From Acidobacteriota bacterium (GTDB lineage Bacteria; Acidobacteriota; Vicinamibacteria; Vicinamibacterales; UBA8438), in assembly GCA_009838525.1 (NCBI GenBank), contig VXRJ01000018.1:62001-126000 (forward strand): 64,000 nt of DNA. The letters are read 5' to 3'. Within the stretch, counting starts at the first letter, position 1. The number at the start of each line of letters is the position of its first letter. The translations under genes were made by a program, and so were the position numbers. The notes under the pieces are model-generated. The model was not told where the DNA came from and did no database searches. It worked only from the letters and a program-made list of their open reading frames with translations. Shown here piece after piece: positions 39,469 through 49,315 of this stretch.

Positions 39469-40962
39469 TCACGATGTTGCCTCCAGGCGTACGCCGGCCG
39501 TCGATCGCCGGTATTCCTCGACCGCCCCGCGCGCCGCCGCGCGGCCGGCTGCGACGCAGTCCGGGATGCCGACGCCCCGGAAGGCGGCGCCGACGATCCG
39601 GAGGCCGGGCAGGCTGGCGAGGCGCTCGTCAATCCGGGCGAGCCGGTCGATGTGGCCTGTTTCGATCTGCGGATTGGCGTCGATCCAGCGGTAGACGCGC
39701 GTCAGCGACGGCGCGCCGCGGATGCCGAGGAGGCGCGCGAGGTCGTCGTTGACCAGCTCAATCAGATCGTCGTCGCTGCGATCAAGCAGCTCCGGCGCGC
39801 GCGCGCCGCCGACGAAGCCGCGCAGCAGAACCTGGCCGTCCGGGGCGCGGGCGGGCCACTTCGACGAGATCCAGGTGGCGGCGAGAATGGAGAACGCACC
39901 CTCGGTGCGCGGTACGACGAACCCGGAACCGTCGAGGCGATGGGCGACGGCGCCGCGCGGGAAAGCGAGGGCGACCACGGCGGTCGACGTGGTGGGGAGC
40001 AGCCGGCAGAGACGGGCGATCGGCTCATTCATGCCGCCGACCAGCTGCGCCGTCGCCGCGGCGGGCAGCGCGCAGATCACCTGGTCTGCGGTCACGCCCG
40101 GCGTGTGGCCGGTCAGTTGCAGCGCATAAGGTCCGCCCGCCGATGCCGATGCCGTCGGCAAGACCGGCGTGATCGTCGCTGCGCGCGCCGCGGGTCCGTC
40201 CGCACGGGCATGCGTAATGGAGGTGACCGCACTGCGGCGGCGGATCGAAGCCGCCGGCAGCGCCGAGACGATGGCGCGGGGCAGTGCCTCGAGCCCGTCG
40301 GGGAGCGAACGGAACGGTCCGTCGCGGCGCGCGGCGGAGCGCGCGGCGTTCACCACGCGCATGCCCCGGATCACGCTGCCATGCACGCGCTCGGCCTCGA
40401 CAAGACGCGGGAAGAGCGCCCGCATCGACAGCCGCTCCACGTTGCCGGCGTGGATGCCGGCGAGCAGCGGCTCGGCCAGGATGTCGACGGCTTCGCGTCC
40501 GAAACGGCGCCGAAAGAACGCGGCGATGGATTCGTCTTCGGTGTGTGCGCGCCCGCCCCGCCCCAGCAGGTCGAGCGTCATCCGCAACCGGCCGGACCAG
40601 GAAATGTGATCGCTTCCGGCGAGCGCCGCGAGGCTGGCCGGTATCCCGAACGGCGCACCGTGGGGCAGCGGCCGGAGCCGGCCGCGGCGCAGCACGTAGG
40701 CGCGGCGGGGTGGCAGCATCGGCACGAGACGGTCGGCCAGGTCCAGCTCGCGGCACAGCTCGATGGCCGCCGGCTTCTCGACGAGCAGCGAGTCGGCGCC
40801 GGCATCGAGGGTGAAGCCGTCCACCCGCTCGGTTCGGATCAGCCCGCCGAGGCGGTCGGACGATTCGAACAGAAGGAACGGCACGCCCTGCCGCTGCAGT
40901 TCGAATGCCGCCGCCAGACCGCTGATCCCCCCGCCGACGACGGCGAACGGGACGTGGTCCAT
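39469..40962 (-). CDS. hemY: Protoporphyrinogen oxidase (HemY type)
   Basis: The 497-residue flavoprotein begins with an FAD-binding motif VVGGGISGLAAAFEL and has SDRLGGLIRTERVDGFTLDAGADSLL. The C-terminal GLRIVGAAFRGVGIPDCVAAGR completes the FAD site. It oxidises protoporphyrinogen (or, in the coproporphyrin-dependent pathway, coproporphyrinogen) IX with oxygen as acceptor. Which of the two cannot be told from sequence alone. Its ATG shares a base with the hemE stop (TGATG), indicating coupling to the preceding heme gene. Confidence 0.9.
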   Translation of the reverse strand: MDHVPFAVVGGGISGLAAAFELQRQGVPFLLFESSDRLGGLIRTERVDGFTLDAGADSLLVEKPAAIELCRELDLADRLVPMLPPRRAYVLRRGRLRPLPHGAPFGIPASLAALAGSDHISWSGRLRMTLDLLGRGGRAHTEDESIAAFFRRRFGREAVDILAEPLLAGIHAGNVERLSMRALFPRLVEAERVHGSVIRGMRVVNAARSAARRDGPFRSLPDGLEALPRAIVSALPAASIRRRSAVTSITHARADGPAARAATITPVLPTASASAGGPYALQLTGHTPGVTADQVICALPAAATAQLVGGMNEPIARLCRLLPTTSTAVVALAFPRGAVAHRLDGSGFVVPRTEGAFSILAATWISSKWPARAPDGQVLLRGFVGGARAPELLDRSDDDLIELVNDDLARLLGIRGAPSLTRVYRWIDANPQIETGHIDRLARIDERLASLPGLRIVGAAFRGVGIPDCVAAGRAAARGAVEEYRRSTAGVRLEATS

Positions 40963-42002
40963 CAGTGACGTCCGAAGCCGTAGCCACCCTGATGCACGAA
41001 GCGGGCGAGCGCCTGCACGTGCTCGACCGGCGTCTCCGGGAGGATGCCGTGTCCCAGGTTGAAGATGTGGCCTGGGCGGCGGCCGGCGCGCATCAGTACG
41101 TCCTCCGCTCCGGCGAGCATCCGATCGACCGGTCCGAGCAGTAGTGTCGGGTCGAGGTTGCCCTGCACCGCGCGAGTTGTCCCGATCCGCTCCCATGCCT
41201 CGTCGAGGGGAACGCGCCAGTCGACGCCGATGACGTCGCCTCCCGCGTCGGTCATGACGTCGAGAAGGGTCGCGGTCCCGGTGCCGAAGTGGAGGACCGG
41301 CACGCCGGTGGCGGCGACGGCGGAGAGGATGCGGCGCGTGTGCGGCGCGGCGAACTCCTGGTAGTCGTCCGGGCTCAGGGCGCCGACCCAGGAGTCGAAC
41401 AACTGAATCGCCTGCGCCCCCGCCTCCACCTGGGCGACGAGGTAGTCGCCGAGGACGGTCGCGAAGGCGTTGCACAGCCGGTGCCATGCCTCCGGATCCC
41501 CGTACATGAGCGCCTTCGTCTTTGCGTAGTTGCGCGATCCGCCTCCCTCGATGGCGTAGGAGGCAAGCGTGAACGGCGCGCCGCCGAAGCCGATCAGGGG
41601 CACGCGGTCCTCCAGCTCGCGTGCGAGAATCCGGATGGTCGCCAGAACATGTCCCAGCGACTCGCGCGGGTCGACGGTTCGGAGCCTGTCGATGTCGGCG
41701 GCGCTCCGGATCGGACTCCTGATGACCGGCCCTTCGCCCGCCTGAAAGTCGAACGGGATCCCCATGGGGGCGAGTGGCAGCAGCAGGTCCGAAAAAAGGA
41801 TGGCGGCATCGACGTCGAGTTGCTCGACCGGTTGCAGGGTCACCTGCGCGGCCAGCTCCGGCTGCGCGCAGATCTCCAGCAGCGTGTGCCGCGCGCGGAT
41901 CTCGCGGTAGTCCGCCATGTAGCGGCCGGCCTGCCGCATGAACCAGACCGGTGTCGCGTCGACCGGTTCGCGGCGGCAGGCACGGAGGAAGCGATCGTTC
42001 AC
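40962..42002 (-). CDS. hemE: Uroporphyrinogen decarboxylase
   Basis: The 346-residue protein starts with a GTG at 42000-42002 reading MNDRFLRACRREPVDATPVWFMRQAGRYMADYR, the signature N-terminus with invariant Arg and Asp residues that bind the porphyrinogen. The long upstream in-frame opening has no homology and was excluded. It converts uroporphyrinogen III to coproporphyrinogen III in heme synthesis. It overlaps hemY by one base. It is divergent from the gene at 42078. Confidence 0.92.
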   Translation of the reverse strand: MNDRFLRACRREPVDATPVWFMRQAGRYMADYREIRARHTLLEICAQPELAAQVTLQPVEQLDVDAAILFSDLLLPLAPMGIPFDFQAGEGPVIRSPIRSAADIDRLRTVDPRESLGHVLATIRILARELEDRVPLIGFGGAPFTLASYAIEGGGSRNYAKTKALMYGDPEAWHRLCNAFATVLGDYLVAQVEAGAQAIQLFDSWVGALSPDDYQEFAAPHTRRILSAVAATGVPVLHFGTGTATLLDVMTDAGGDVIGVDWRVPLDEAWERIGTTRAVQGNLDPTLLLGPVDRMLAGAEDVLMRAGRRPGHIFNLGHGILPETPVEHVQALARFVHQGGYGFGRH

Positions 42003-42077
42003 CTCGTCGATCGTACACCGCGGCGGATCCGTGCTAGCCTTCCGCTCCGGCGCGGTTGTGAGGCGCCGCCCGACGCA

Positions 42078-42803
42078 ATGCCTTACCTTCGATTCCTGCG
42101 CGACGACCGGGGTTACGAACACACCTACGTGCTCCACGGGTTTCAGTCCGGTTCCCGCCCGTCTCTCTTGTACTGGTTCCGAACGCCCCCGAACCTCTCG
42201 GTGGGTCGTGAGCCCCTGGACGAGGAGGCGCTGCGGGCGATCGAGGAGAGCCACCCCGAATTAACGTTCGACTGGTCGAAGATGACGAAGGCGACCCGTC
42301 CCGTCCCGCCGCCCCCGGACAAGGGTGCGAGGGCACGGGGCCGCCGTCGTGAGAGAGCCCGCGGAGCTCGGGCGGCATCGGAGTCCGCGGCGGCGGAAGC
42401 GCGGCCGGTAGTCGGACCGGATAAGTTGATGCCGTCCGACGCGGGAGTTCGCCCGTCGGAAGCGGTACCGCCGGCTGATGATACGCCGCCGTCCGACGAG
42501 GTGAATGAAGTGCCTGTCGAGCCGGAAGCGACGTCCTCCGGAGAAGAGGAAGCGGTCGAACCGGATGAGCATCCCGTGGCGGCGTTGTTGGGGGAGGACG
42601 CGCTGAACGCGCTTCGCATGCGGTACGCCGAGCTCTGCGAACTGTTGGCGGAGAGCGACCTGGAGCCAGCGGATCAGGTGGCCGTCACGGCGCGCCTGGA
42701 ATCGCTCAATCCGGACGCGTGGCGTCCCGGAGAGGAAACCGTGGTCGGGATCGAGCGTTTCGACGGGGAGGCGGCGGCCATCCGCGACACGCTGGACGAC
42801 TGA
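42078..42803 (+). CDS. Conserved hypothetical protein with disordered acidic/basic linker
   Basis: The 241-residue product has an ordered N-terminus (about 1-75; YLRFLRDDRGYEHTYVLHGF and YWFRTPPN), a long low-complexity linker rich in Arg, Ala, Glu and Pro (about 78-165), and a short helical C-terminus (MRYAELCELLAES). No signal peptide or enzyme motif is seen. I do not recognise a named family. It is divergent from hemE and co-directional with the VWFA gene, 48 bases downstream. Confidence 0.65.
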   Translation: MPYLRFLRDDRGYEHTYVLHGFQSGSRPSLLYWFRTPPNLSVGREPLDEEALRAIEESHPELTFDWSKMTKATRPVPPPPDKGARARGRRRERARGARAASESAAAEARPVVGPDKLMPSDAGVRPSEAVPPADDTPPSDEVNEVPVEPEATSSGEEEAVEPDEHPVAALLGEDALNALRMRYAELCELLAESDLEPADQVAVTARLESLNPDAWRPGEETVVGIERFDGEAAAIRDTLDD

Positions 42804-42851
42804 CCGAAAGGCGCTCGACGTCGCGACGAACGGCGCTATAATTGCAGAGTC

Positions 42852-44192
42852 ATGACTAAAGGGAACCTTGGAGCGGTCAGGTTCCGGGGCTTTCCGGCGG
42901 CGTTGCTGATCGCGGCCCTCGGTGTCGGGGTCGGGGTCGGCGCGCAGGCTCCCCAGGCTCCGGATCAGGTCGCGGACACCGCGAGCGATCCATCACCCAT
43001 TTTCCGGTCGGGCGTGACGTTGGTGACGACCGACGTCATCGTGCGGGATGGAGACGGCGTCTTCCTCGCCGATCTGACCGAGAACGACTTCCGCGTCTGG
43101 GAAGACGACGTCGAGCAGGAAGTAGCGTCGCTGGTGCTCGTCCATGGCGGTCGCGTCTTCAATCAGTTGCTGCCGCCCCCGCCGCCGCAGGAGGGCATCA
43201 TCCTGCCTCCCACCCGGGCGGTGAGCGAGACGGCGGGGCGGATCTTCGTCATCCTGGTGGACGACCTGCACATCGAGACCAGCAAGACGCCACGCGCTCG
43301 CGCCATCTTCGAGCAGTTGGCCGACAACCTCATCCACGAGGGCGACATGTTCGGCATCGTCTCGACCGGACCGTCCTCGATCCGTGTCGACATGACGTAC
43401 GACCGGAGCCTCATCAAGTCGTCGGCCGACCGGATGACGGGGGACGGCTTCAATCCGAACGAGATGACGCTACTCTCGCCGGGCCCGCGCGGCGTGACCG
43501 AGCTGTCGTGGCGCGCCCATGTCGCCTTCAAGACGATGCGCGACGTCGTCGGCAACCTCGAGTCGATCCAGAACCGGAGAAAGGTTGTCATCTACTTCAG
43601 CAGCGGCTACGACTTCAATCCGTTCGAGCATGAGCGGATCTTCGCGCGGTCACCACTGGCTCAGGCCTACTCGGACTGGGGAAGTTTCGACCGGGAGAGC
43701 CTGTATGCAGGGCTGCCCGATCCGGTAAACGATCCGTTCGATCAGATCGCCCGCCAGGGCCAGGTGTTCAACGACGCCGATCTGGCGATGGAGATCGCCG
43801 AGTTGGCGAAGGCCGCCAACCGGGCGAACGCGTCGTTCTACACGGTCGACCCGCGCGGACTGGTGACGGGTCCGGACATCGACTTCCAGGGTCCGATGGA
43901 GTCGTTCCGCGATTACGTCTTCACGACACAGAACAGTCTGCGCGCACTTGCGGAACTGACGGGCGGGAGGGCGGTTGTGAACCGGAACGATTTTGATGAC
44001 GCCTTCCGCGAGATCGACGCCGAGACGAGCGACTACTACGTGCTCGGCTTCTACTCGAGCAATCCCGATCCGACGTTCAGGACGCGCCGCCTGCGGGTCG
44101 AAGTGGAAGACCGGCAAGACCTCGAGGTTCAGCATCGGAGCCACTACACGTACGCCCGGGCAAGCGCGCGGGCCAGTGCCCCTCCACCGTAG
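42852..44192 (+). CDS. VWFA-related acidobacterial domain protein, secreted
   Basis: The 446-residue protein has a signal peptide (about 1-33, ending GVGAQAP). An N-terminal beta-domain holds GVTLVTTDVIVRDGDGVFLADL and DFRVWEDDVEQ. A von Willebrand A domain has the metal-site-like VILVDDLHIETSK and YFSSGYDFNP. A C-terminal DYYVLGFYSSNP and RRLRVEV close the TIGR03436 pattern. The family is a hallmark of Acidobacteriota; its function is unknown, with adhesion or protein interaction expected from the fold. It precedes the carboxypeptidase gene by 53 bases. Confidence 0.93.
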   Translation: MTKGNLGAVRFRGFPAALLIAALGVGVGVGAQAPQAPDQVADTASDPSPIFRSGVTLVTTDVIVRDGDGVFLADLTENDFRVWEDDVEQEVASLVLVHGGRVFNQLLPPPPPQEGIILPPTRAVSETAGRIFVILVDDLHIETSKTPRARAIFEQLADNLIHEGDMFGIVSTGPSSIRVDMTYDRSLIKSSADRMTGDGFNPNEMTLLSPGPRGVTELSWRAHVAFKTMRDVVGNLESIQNRRKVVIYFSSGYDFNPFEHERIFARSPLAQAYSDWGSFDRESLYAGLPDPVNDPFDQIARQGQVFNDADLAMEIAELAKAANRANASFYTVDPRGLVTGPDIDFQGPMESFRDYVFTTQNSLRALAELTGGRAVVNRNDFDDAFREIDAETSDYYVLGFYSSNPDPTFRTRRLRVEVEDRQDLEVQHRSHYTYARASARASAPPP

Positions 44193-44245
44193 AAACCACG
44201 GGCTCCCAGACTAGCGCGGGCCGGTTCTGGTAGACTTTCCGGACG

Positions 44246-45256
44246 TTGTCGAGCGAGATTCCGCTGAGGCCAACCGGTCAGGTTCGCTTTCCTCGCGAGC
44301 CGACTCGCTCCACACTGTCCGCGCTGGCCCTGTTCGTCGCGGGCATCGCCCTGCTTGGAGTCGGCCGGCTCGGTCCCGACACTACTCCTCCGGCGCAGCC
44401 CGTAGAGTCGGTACGGCTCGCCGACATTCACCTCGCGGCGACCGGGACGGAAGCCCCGCCGCCTACGTTCCTCGATGCCGAGGATCTTTCTGCGCCGCGC
44501 GTGCGTGCGGCGGCCGGCATCCTCTACAACCCGCGGACGAACGAGGTGCTCTGGGAGTCGCGCGGACTGGAGCAACGGCCGATCGCCAGCATTACAAAGG
44601 TGATGACGGCGCTCGTCCTGCTCGATCAGAGGCCGGACCTGTCGCACGACGTCGTGATTGCACGCGCCGATGTCCGCCGGGCGTCGACGACCTATCTGCG
44701 GCGCAGCGAGCGGGTGACGCTCGACGGGCTACTGCATCTTGCCCTGGTCGCATCGGACAACGCGGCGGCACGGGCCCTCGCGCGCGCGTCCGGCCTCGGT
44801 TCGCGCCACTTCGTCGAGGCGATGAACCAGAAGGCGGCGGAGCTGGGGCTGGATGCGACGCGGTTCGTCGAGCCGTCCGGTCTGGATGAGCGCAACGTCT
44901 CGACGCCGTACGACATCGCCCGGCTGATCGCGCACGCGAGCGCGGAACCGACTCTGACGCACATCATGCGGAAGTCTTCGCACCAGTTGCGGACCAGCCG
45001 GCGCCGGCTCACCGTCCGGAACACGAACCGTCTGCTGAGAGGCCGCCATCTGGTGCAGGCGGGCAAGACCGGCTATATCGACGAAGCGGGTTATTGCCTG
45101 ACGGCGGTCGTCAAGCTGCCCGACAGCGATCCCCTCGCGCTGGTCGTCCTCGGCGTCAATTCCAATTCCGGCCGGTTCCGGGAAGCCCGACGTCTGGTCG
45201 ACTGGGTTTCGACCAAGGGCCGGCCGCTCATCGACGGAAGCCGCCGCGCCGACTGA
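44246..45256 (+). CDS. D-alanyl-D-alanine carboxypeptidase (PBP5/6-like)
   Basis: The protein of 336 residues has an N-terminal membrane/signal segment (about 22-40) and the three penicillin-binding motifs: S115-x-x-K118 (SITK), SDN at 170-172, and KTG at 274-276. It trims D-Ala from peptidoglycan stem peptides in the periplasm. The C-terminal anchor helix of classical PBP5 is absent; the N-terminal segment may serve as anchor. The start is a TTG at 44246 with no clear ribosome-binding site, so the first residues are uncertain. Confidence 0.87.
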   Translation: MSSEIPLRPTGQVRFPREPTRSTLSALALFVAGIALLGVGRLGPDTTPPAQPVESVRLADIHLAATGTEAPPPTFLDAEDLSAPRVRAAAGILYNPRTNEVLWESRGLEQRPIASITKVMTALVLLDQRPDLSHDVVIARADVRRASTTYLRRSERVTLDGLLHLALVASDNAAARALARASGLGSRHFVEAMNQKAAELGLDATRFVEPSGLDERNVSTPYDIARLIAHASAEPTLTHIMRKSSHQLRTSRRRLTVRNTNRLLRGRHLVQAGKTGYIDEAGYCLTAVVKLPDSDPLALVVLGVNSNSGRFREARRLVDWVSTKGRPLIDGSRRAD

Positions 45257-45292
45257 CGGTTCGGTGCGGCCGGCGGCTGGCGGGACACACTC

Positions 45293-46210
45293 ATGCGCGA
45301 CGTCATCATCATTGGATCGGGACCGGCGGGTCTGACCGCCGCGCTCTACACGGCGCGCGCCAACCTGGATCCCCTGCTGATCGAGGGGCTCGAGGCGGGC
45401 GGGCAGTTGATGCTCACCACCGCGGTCGAGAATTATCCCGGCTTTCGCGACGGCATCATGGGGCCGGACCTTATGGCGGACATGCGTGCCCAGGCGGAGC
45501 GGTTCGGCACCGAGATAGTGCAGGGCGACGTCACGAAGCTCGGCCTGTCAGGTCCGCCGTTCACGGTGACCACCAGCGCCGGCGACGAGCAGGCGCGGAC
45601 GCTGATACTTGCCACCGGCGCGTCGGCCCGGCTGCTCGGCCTGGAGTCCGAGCGGAAGCTGATGGGACACGGCGTCTCCACCTGCGCGACCTGCGACGGC
45701 TACTTTTTCCGCGGCAAGCCGATCGCGGTGGTGGGAGGCGGCGATTCGGCGATGGAGGAAGCGACGTTCCTGACGAAGTTCGCGTCGCGCGTCACTATCA
45801 TCCACCGGCGCGATCGGTTCCGTGCGTCCAAGATCATGCAGGACAAGGCGCGGGCGAACGAGAAGATCAGCTTCGAAATGGACACCGTGGTCGAGCAGGT
45901 GCGCGACGTGGAGCAGGGTGTCGTAACCGGGGTCGTCGTCCGCAACGTCCGGACGGACGAGACGAAAGAACTGGAGGTCGACGGCCTCTTCGTTGCAATC
46001 GGCCATACGCCCAATACCAGCCTGGTTGAGGGGCAGCTCGAACTGGATCAGAACGGGTACATCATTCCGGGGCGGGGAGCGACCACCAGTGTGCCCGGCG
46101 TATTCGCCTGCGGCGACGTTCAGGATCACGTTTACCGCCAGGCCATTACCGCCGCCGGCTCCGGCTGCATGGCGGCCATCGACGCCGAGCGCTATCTCGA
46201 GTCGGTGTAG
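45293..46210 (+). CDS. trxB: Thioredoxin reductase
   Basis: The 305-residue FAD/NADPH enzyme has the FAD motif GSGPAG (8-13), the redox disulfide CATC (Cys131, Cys134), an NADPH motif VVGGGDSAMEEA, and a C-terminal FACGDVQDHVYRQAITAAGSG. It recycles thioredoxin using NADPH in the cytoplasm. Length and all motifs are standard. It starts 36 bases after the carboxypeptidase gene and ends three bases before the convergent mnmA stop. Confidence 0.94.
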   Translation: MRDVIIIGSGPAGLTAALYTARANLDPLLIEGLEAGGQLMLTTAVENYPGFRDGIMGPDLMADMRAQAERFGTEIVQGDVTKLGLSGPPFTVTTSAGDEQARTLILATGASARLLGLESERKLMGHGVSTCATCDGYFFRGKPIAVVGGGDSAMEEATFLTKFASRVTIIHRRDRFRASKIMQDKARANEKISFEMDTVVEQVRDVEQGVVTGVVVRNVRTDETKELEVDGLFVAIGHTPNTSLVEGQLELDQNGYIIPGRGATTSVPGVFACGDVQDHVYRQAITAAGSGCMAAIDAERYLESV

Positions 46211-46212
46211 CT

Positions 46213-47361
46213 CTAGTCGATCCAGCCGCCGCCAAGCACTACGTCGCCGTCATAGACGACGACCGCCTGACCGGGCGCAATGGCCGGCTGGGCCTCATCG
46301 AACTCGAGCCGGAGCCGGTTTTCCTTCGCCGCCCAGACCCGTGCTGCCGCGGGGTCATGGTGGTGCCGGATCTGCGCCGTGACCCGCGTGCCGGCTGCCG
46401 GAGCGCCCTCGATCCAGTTGACGTCCGAGGCGTCGAGGGTCGTCCGGTCCAGCGAGTCGCGCGGGCCGACGGTGACCCGCGCGGTCGCCGCGTCGATCGC
46501 CGTGACGTAGAGCCGCGACTGACTCGGAACGCCGAGACCCTTCCGCTGGCCGACGGTGAAGCGGTGGATGCCGTCGTGGTGGCCCAGGACGTTGCCGGCG
46601 GCGTCGACCACGTCGCCCCCGCGTGACACGTCGGGAGCCCGCCGTTCCACGAACGTGGCGTAGTCGTTGTCGGGCACGAAGCAGATCTCGTGGCTGTCGG
46701 GCTTGTCGGCGACGGTGAGGCCCTGATCGCGCGCGATGCGGCGGACCGCGTCCTTCGTGAGTTCGCCGAGGGGAAAGCAGGCGCGCGCCAACTGCGCCTG
46801 CGTCAGCGAGAAAAGGAAATAGGACTGGTCCTTCGACTCGTCGACACCGCGGCGGAGGCGGCGCATCGTCTCTCCGCCAGGACTGGTAACCGTTTCGACG
46901 CGCGCGTAGTGGCCGGTAGCAACATGATCGGCGTCGAGGGCGCGCGCGCGCTCCAGAAGGCTCGCGAACTTCAGATCGCTGTTGCACCGGACGCAAGGGA
47001 TCGGCGTCCGCGCCGCGGCGTAGTCCCGGACGAACGGGTCGATTACGCGTCGCGCGAAGGGCTCTTCGAAGTTGACGATGTAGTGCGGGATGCCGAGGCG
47101 TGCGGCGACGCGGCGCGCATCCTGCAGATCATCGATAGTGCAACACGAGCCGAACGACGCAGTTCCTCCGGTCTGGTCGTAGAGTTGCATCGAGAGCCCG
47201 ACGACTTCGCGCCCGGTGTCGGCGAGCAGGGCGGCGGCGACGGACGAATCGACACCGCCAGACATCGCGACGACGACGCGCCCGGCTGCGGAAGCTGCGT
47301 CGCTGGTCTCCGTGGCAGCGCACGTCCGCCCCGCGACGGCGATCGTGGTCTCAGGCGGCAT
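46213..47361 (-). CDS. mnmA: tRNA-specific 2-thiouridylase
   Basis: The 382-residue enzyme carries the PP-loop [12 protein letters not shown], the catalytic Cys in [14 protein letters not shown], a second Cys in [11 protein letters not shown], and the GQRKGLGV element. It puts sulfur on U34 of tRNA-Lys, tRNA-Glu and tRNA-Gln; the tRNA-Lys(UUU) of this window (7705-7779) is a target type. I chose the ATG at 47359-47361, four bases after the cysteine desulfurase stop. A 25-residue leader before the PP-loop is longer than usual. Confidence 0.93.
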   Translation of the reverse strand: MPPETTIAVAGRTCAATETSDAASAAGRVVVAMSGGVDSSVAAALLADTGREVVGLSMQLYDQTGGTASFGSCCTIDDLQDARRVAARLGIPHYIVNFEEPFARRVIDPFVRDYAAARTPIPCVRCNSDLKFASLLERARALDADHVATGHYARVETVTSPGGETMRRLRRGVDESKDQSYFLFSLTQAQLARACFPLGELTKDAVRRIARDQGLTVADKPDSHEICFVPDNDYATFVERRAPDVSRGGDVVDAAGNVLGHHDGIHRFTVGQRKGLGVPSQSRLYVTAIDAATARVTVGPRDSLDRTTLDASDVNWIEGAPAAGTRVTAQIRHHHDPAAARVWAAKENRLRLEFDEAQPAIAPGQAVVVYDGDVVLGGGWID

Positions 47362-47365
47362 TGGT

Positions 47366-48529
47366 TCAGCCGGCGGCGACGGCGGCGCCACTCAGGGTAC
47401 GGAGCTTCGCGACGACGCCGGGCATCACGTCGATGGCGCGGGCCACGTCGTCTTCGGTGTTGCCGAGACCAAGGCTGAAACGAATGGAGTTTTGTGCCCG
47501 GTGGGGCCGGAAGCCCATCGCGCGGAGGACATGCGACGGCTCCAGGGTCCCCGAAGAGCATGCGGATCCGGTGGATACGGCGATTCCCTCCAGATCGAGC
47601 GCGATGAGCAACGCCTCCGCTTCGACACCGTCGAAGCTGATATTGGTCGTGTTCGGCACGCGCTCGCCGGTTCCATTCACCATCGTGCCCGGAACCCCAT
47701 CGAGAATGCCCGCTTCCAGTCGGTCGCGTAGTGCCGCGAGGCGTAGCGCGTCCGTCGCCAGCTTCTCTCGGGCGACCCGTGCCGCTACTCCCATTCCGAC
47801 GATTCCCGGCACGTTCTCGGTGCCGGGCCGCCGGTTTCGCTCCTGGCGTCCGCCGGTGATCGGCGCGACAAGCCGGGCGCCGCGCCGCACCCACAGCGCG
47901 CCCACTCCCTTCGGTCCGTTGAACTTGTGGGCGGAGATCGAGAGCAGGTCGGCGCCCAGGGCACTGACGTCGATCGGATGCTTGCCCGCCGCCTGCACGA
48001 CGTCGCTATGGAAAAGGGCGCCGTGTTCGTGGGCCAGGCGAGCAAGCTCGGCCACCGGCTGCAGGGTGCCGATCTCGTTGTTGGCGAGCATCACCGAGAC
48101 CAGCGAGGTCTCGTCGGTCAGAGCGGCGGCCAGGTCGTTCGGATCGACAACGCCGCTCTCACCGACCGGCAGAAGCGTCGTCCTCCAGCCCTCCTTCACC
48201 AGCGACTTCAACGTGTTGAGCACCGCCTCGTGCTCTATGGACGAGGCAATCAGATGACGCCGTCCGGAAACTGCCGCTGCTGCCGCGACGCCCCGGATCG
48301 CCAGGTTGTCCGACTCGGTGCCGCTGCCGGTGAAGATCACGTCGTTGGGGCGTCCCGCCAGCAAACCGGCGACAGACGTCCGCGCCTCGTCGATCGCCGC
48401 CTTTGCCGCCTGTCCGAACGTGTGGACGCTCGACGCGTTTCCGAAGCAGCGCCGCTGCGTCGCGTCCATAGCATCCGCGACAGCGGGATTGACCGGCGTC
48501 GTGGCGTTGTGATCGAAGTAGATCCGCAT
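47366..48529 (-). CDS. iscS: Cysteine desulfurase (IscS/NifS family)
   Basis: The 387-residue pyridoxal-phosphate enzyme begins [13 protein letters not shown], with the cofactor Lys in [12 protein letters not shown] and the reactive Cys in [14 protein letters not shown]. It strips sulfur from cysteine and passes it on as persulfide. Placement four bases before mnmA argues that the sulfur feeds tRNA thiolation, as in the IscS-to-MnmA route. No iscU or iscR is adjacent. A start six codons upstream (MLGWLG) is possible but less well supported. Confidence 0.92.
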   Translation of the reverse strand: MRIYFDHNATTPVNPAVADAMDATQRRCFGNASSVHTFGQAAKAAIDEARTSVAGLLAGRPNDVIFTGSGTESDNLAIRGVAAAAAVSGRRHLIASSIEHEAVLNTLKSLVKEGWRTTLLPVGESGVVDPNDLAAALTDETSLVSVMLANNEIGTLQPVAELARLAHEHGALFHSDVVQAAGKHPIDVSALGADLLSISAHKFNGPKGVGALWVRRGARLVAPITGGRQERNRRPGTENVPGIVGMGVAARVAREKLATDALRLAALRDRLEAGILDGVPGTMVNGTGERVPNTTNISFDGVEAEALLIALDLEGIAVSTGSACSSGTLEPSHVLRAMGFRPHRAQNSIRFSLGLGNTEDDVARAIDVMPGVVAKLRTLSGAAVAAG

Positions 48530-48667
48530 CCCCAGCCATCCTAACATCGCCCCTGCGCGCGGCGAGGCCGCGCCGGCGCTCGCGCGTCGCCCTTCGGTAT
48601 ATACTCCCCGTTTGAGCAGGCGCCGGTGCTCGGTGCGCCGGCCGGCTCGAGCAGGAGTCCTCCGACC

Positions 48668-49216
48668 ATGAATATGTGGATGCGTCAACCCGCTGACGAC
48701 CCCAAGGACAGCCGTGGCGCGCCGGGCGCTGCAGCGCCCGGCGCCCAGCCGTCGGTTCGGGACGGCGCGAACGCGTCTTCGTCGAAGGGGTCGCAGTCGA
48801 GTAGTCGAGACGTCGTGCACATCGGCAGCTCGATTTCCATCAAGGGTCAGCTGAGTGGTAGCGAGGATGTGACGCTTGCGGGGCAGTTCGAGGGCCGTGT
48901 GGAATTGACGGACTATGTCCTGACCGTCGGTCCAGGCGCCCGCGTCAAGGCGGAGTTGTTCGCGAGAGTGATTGTCGTGCTGGGCAACGTGAAGGGCAAC
49001 ATCAAGGCTGGTGATCTGATTGCCATCCGGGGCAACGGATCGGTCGACGGCGATCTGGTCGCCCCACGGGTTGCCATCGAGGAAGGGGTCACCTTCAACG
49101 GCCGGATCGTGATGCAGCCCGGAACGTCGGACAAGGCGGCCGCGCCACAGGCGGCGGACAAGCAGGCGAAGGCGGATCCAGTAGCGGCACGGCCCGCGGC
49201 GGCGCCGGTCAATTAG
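48668..49216 (+). CDS. Bactofilin (polymer-forming cytoskeletal protein)
   Basis: The 182-residue protein has a disordered N-terminus (about 1-45), then the bactofilin core from VVHIGSSISIKGQLSG through GRVELTDYVLTVG and KGNIKAGDLIAIRGNGSVDGD to a final GRIVM. The beta-helical repeats polymerise without nucleotide, and related proteins position cell-wall enzymes or stalk machinery. The C-terminal tail is Ala/Lys-rich. ATG 48668 follows AGGAG; an upstream start at 48626 would add 14 residues. It is divergent from iscS. Confidence 0.88.
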   Translation: MNMWMRQPADDPKDSRGAPGAAAPGAQPSVRDGANASSSKGSQSSSRDVVHIGSSISIKGQLSGSEDVTLAGQFEGRVELTDYVLTVGPGARVKAELFARVIVVLGNVKGNIKAGDLIAIRGNGSVDGDLVAPRVAIEEGVTFNGRIVMQPGTSDKAAAPQAADKQAKADPVAARPAAAPVN

Positions 49217-49315
49217 GCGGGTCCGAGGGTTGCGACCATCCTGTCGTGACCGCTGGCGGCCGCGCGTTCCGCTTCCCGCATCACGTTCCAGCGACACCCA
49301 TGGAGGAGGGTCATC

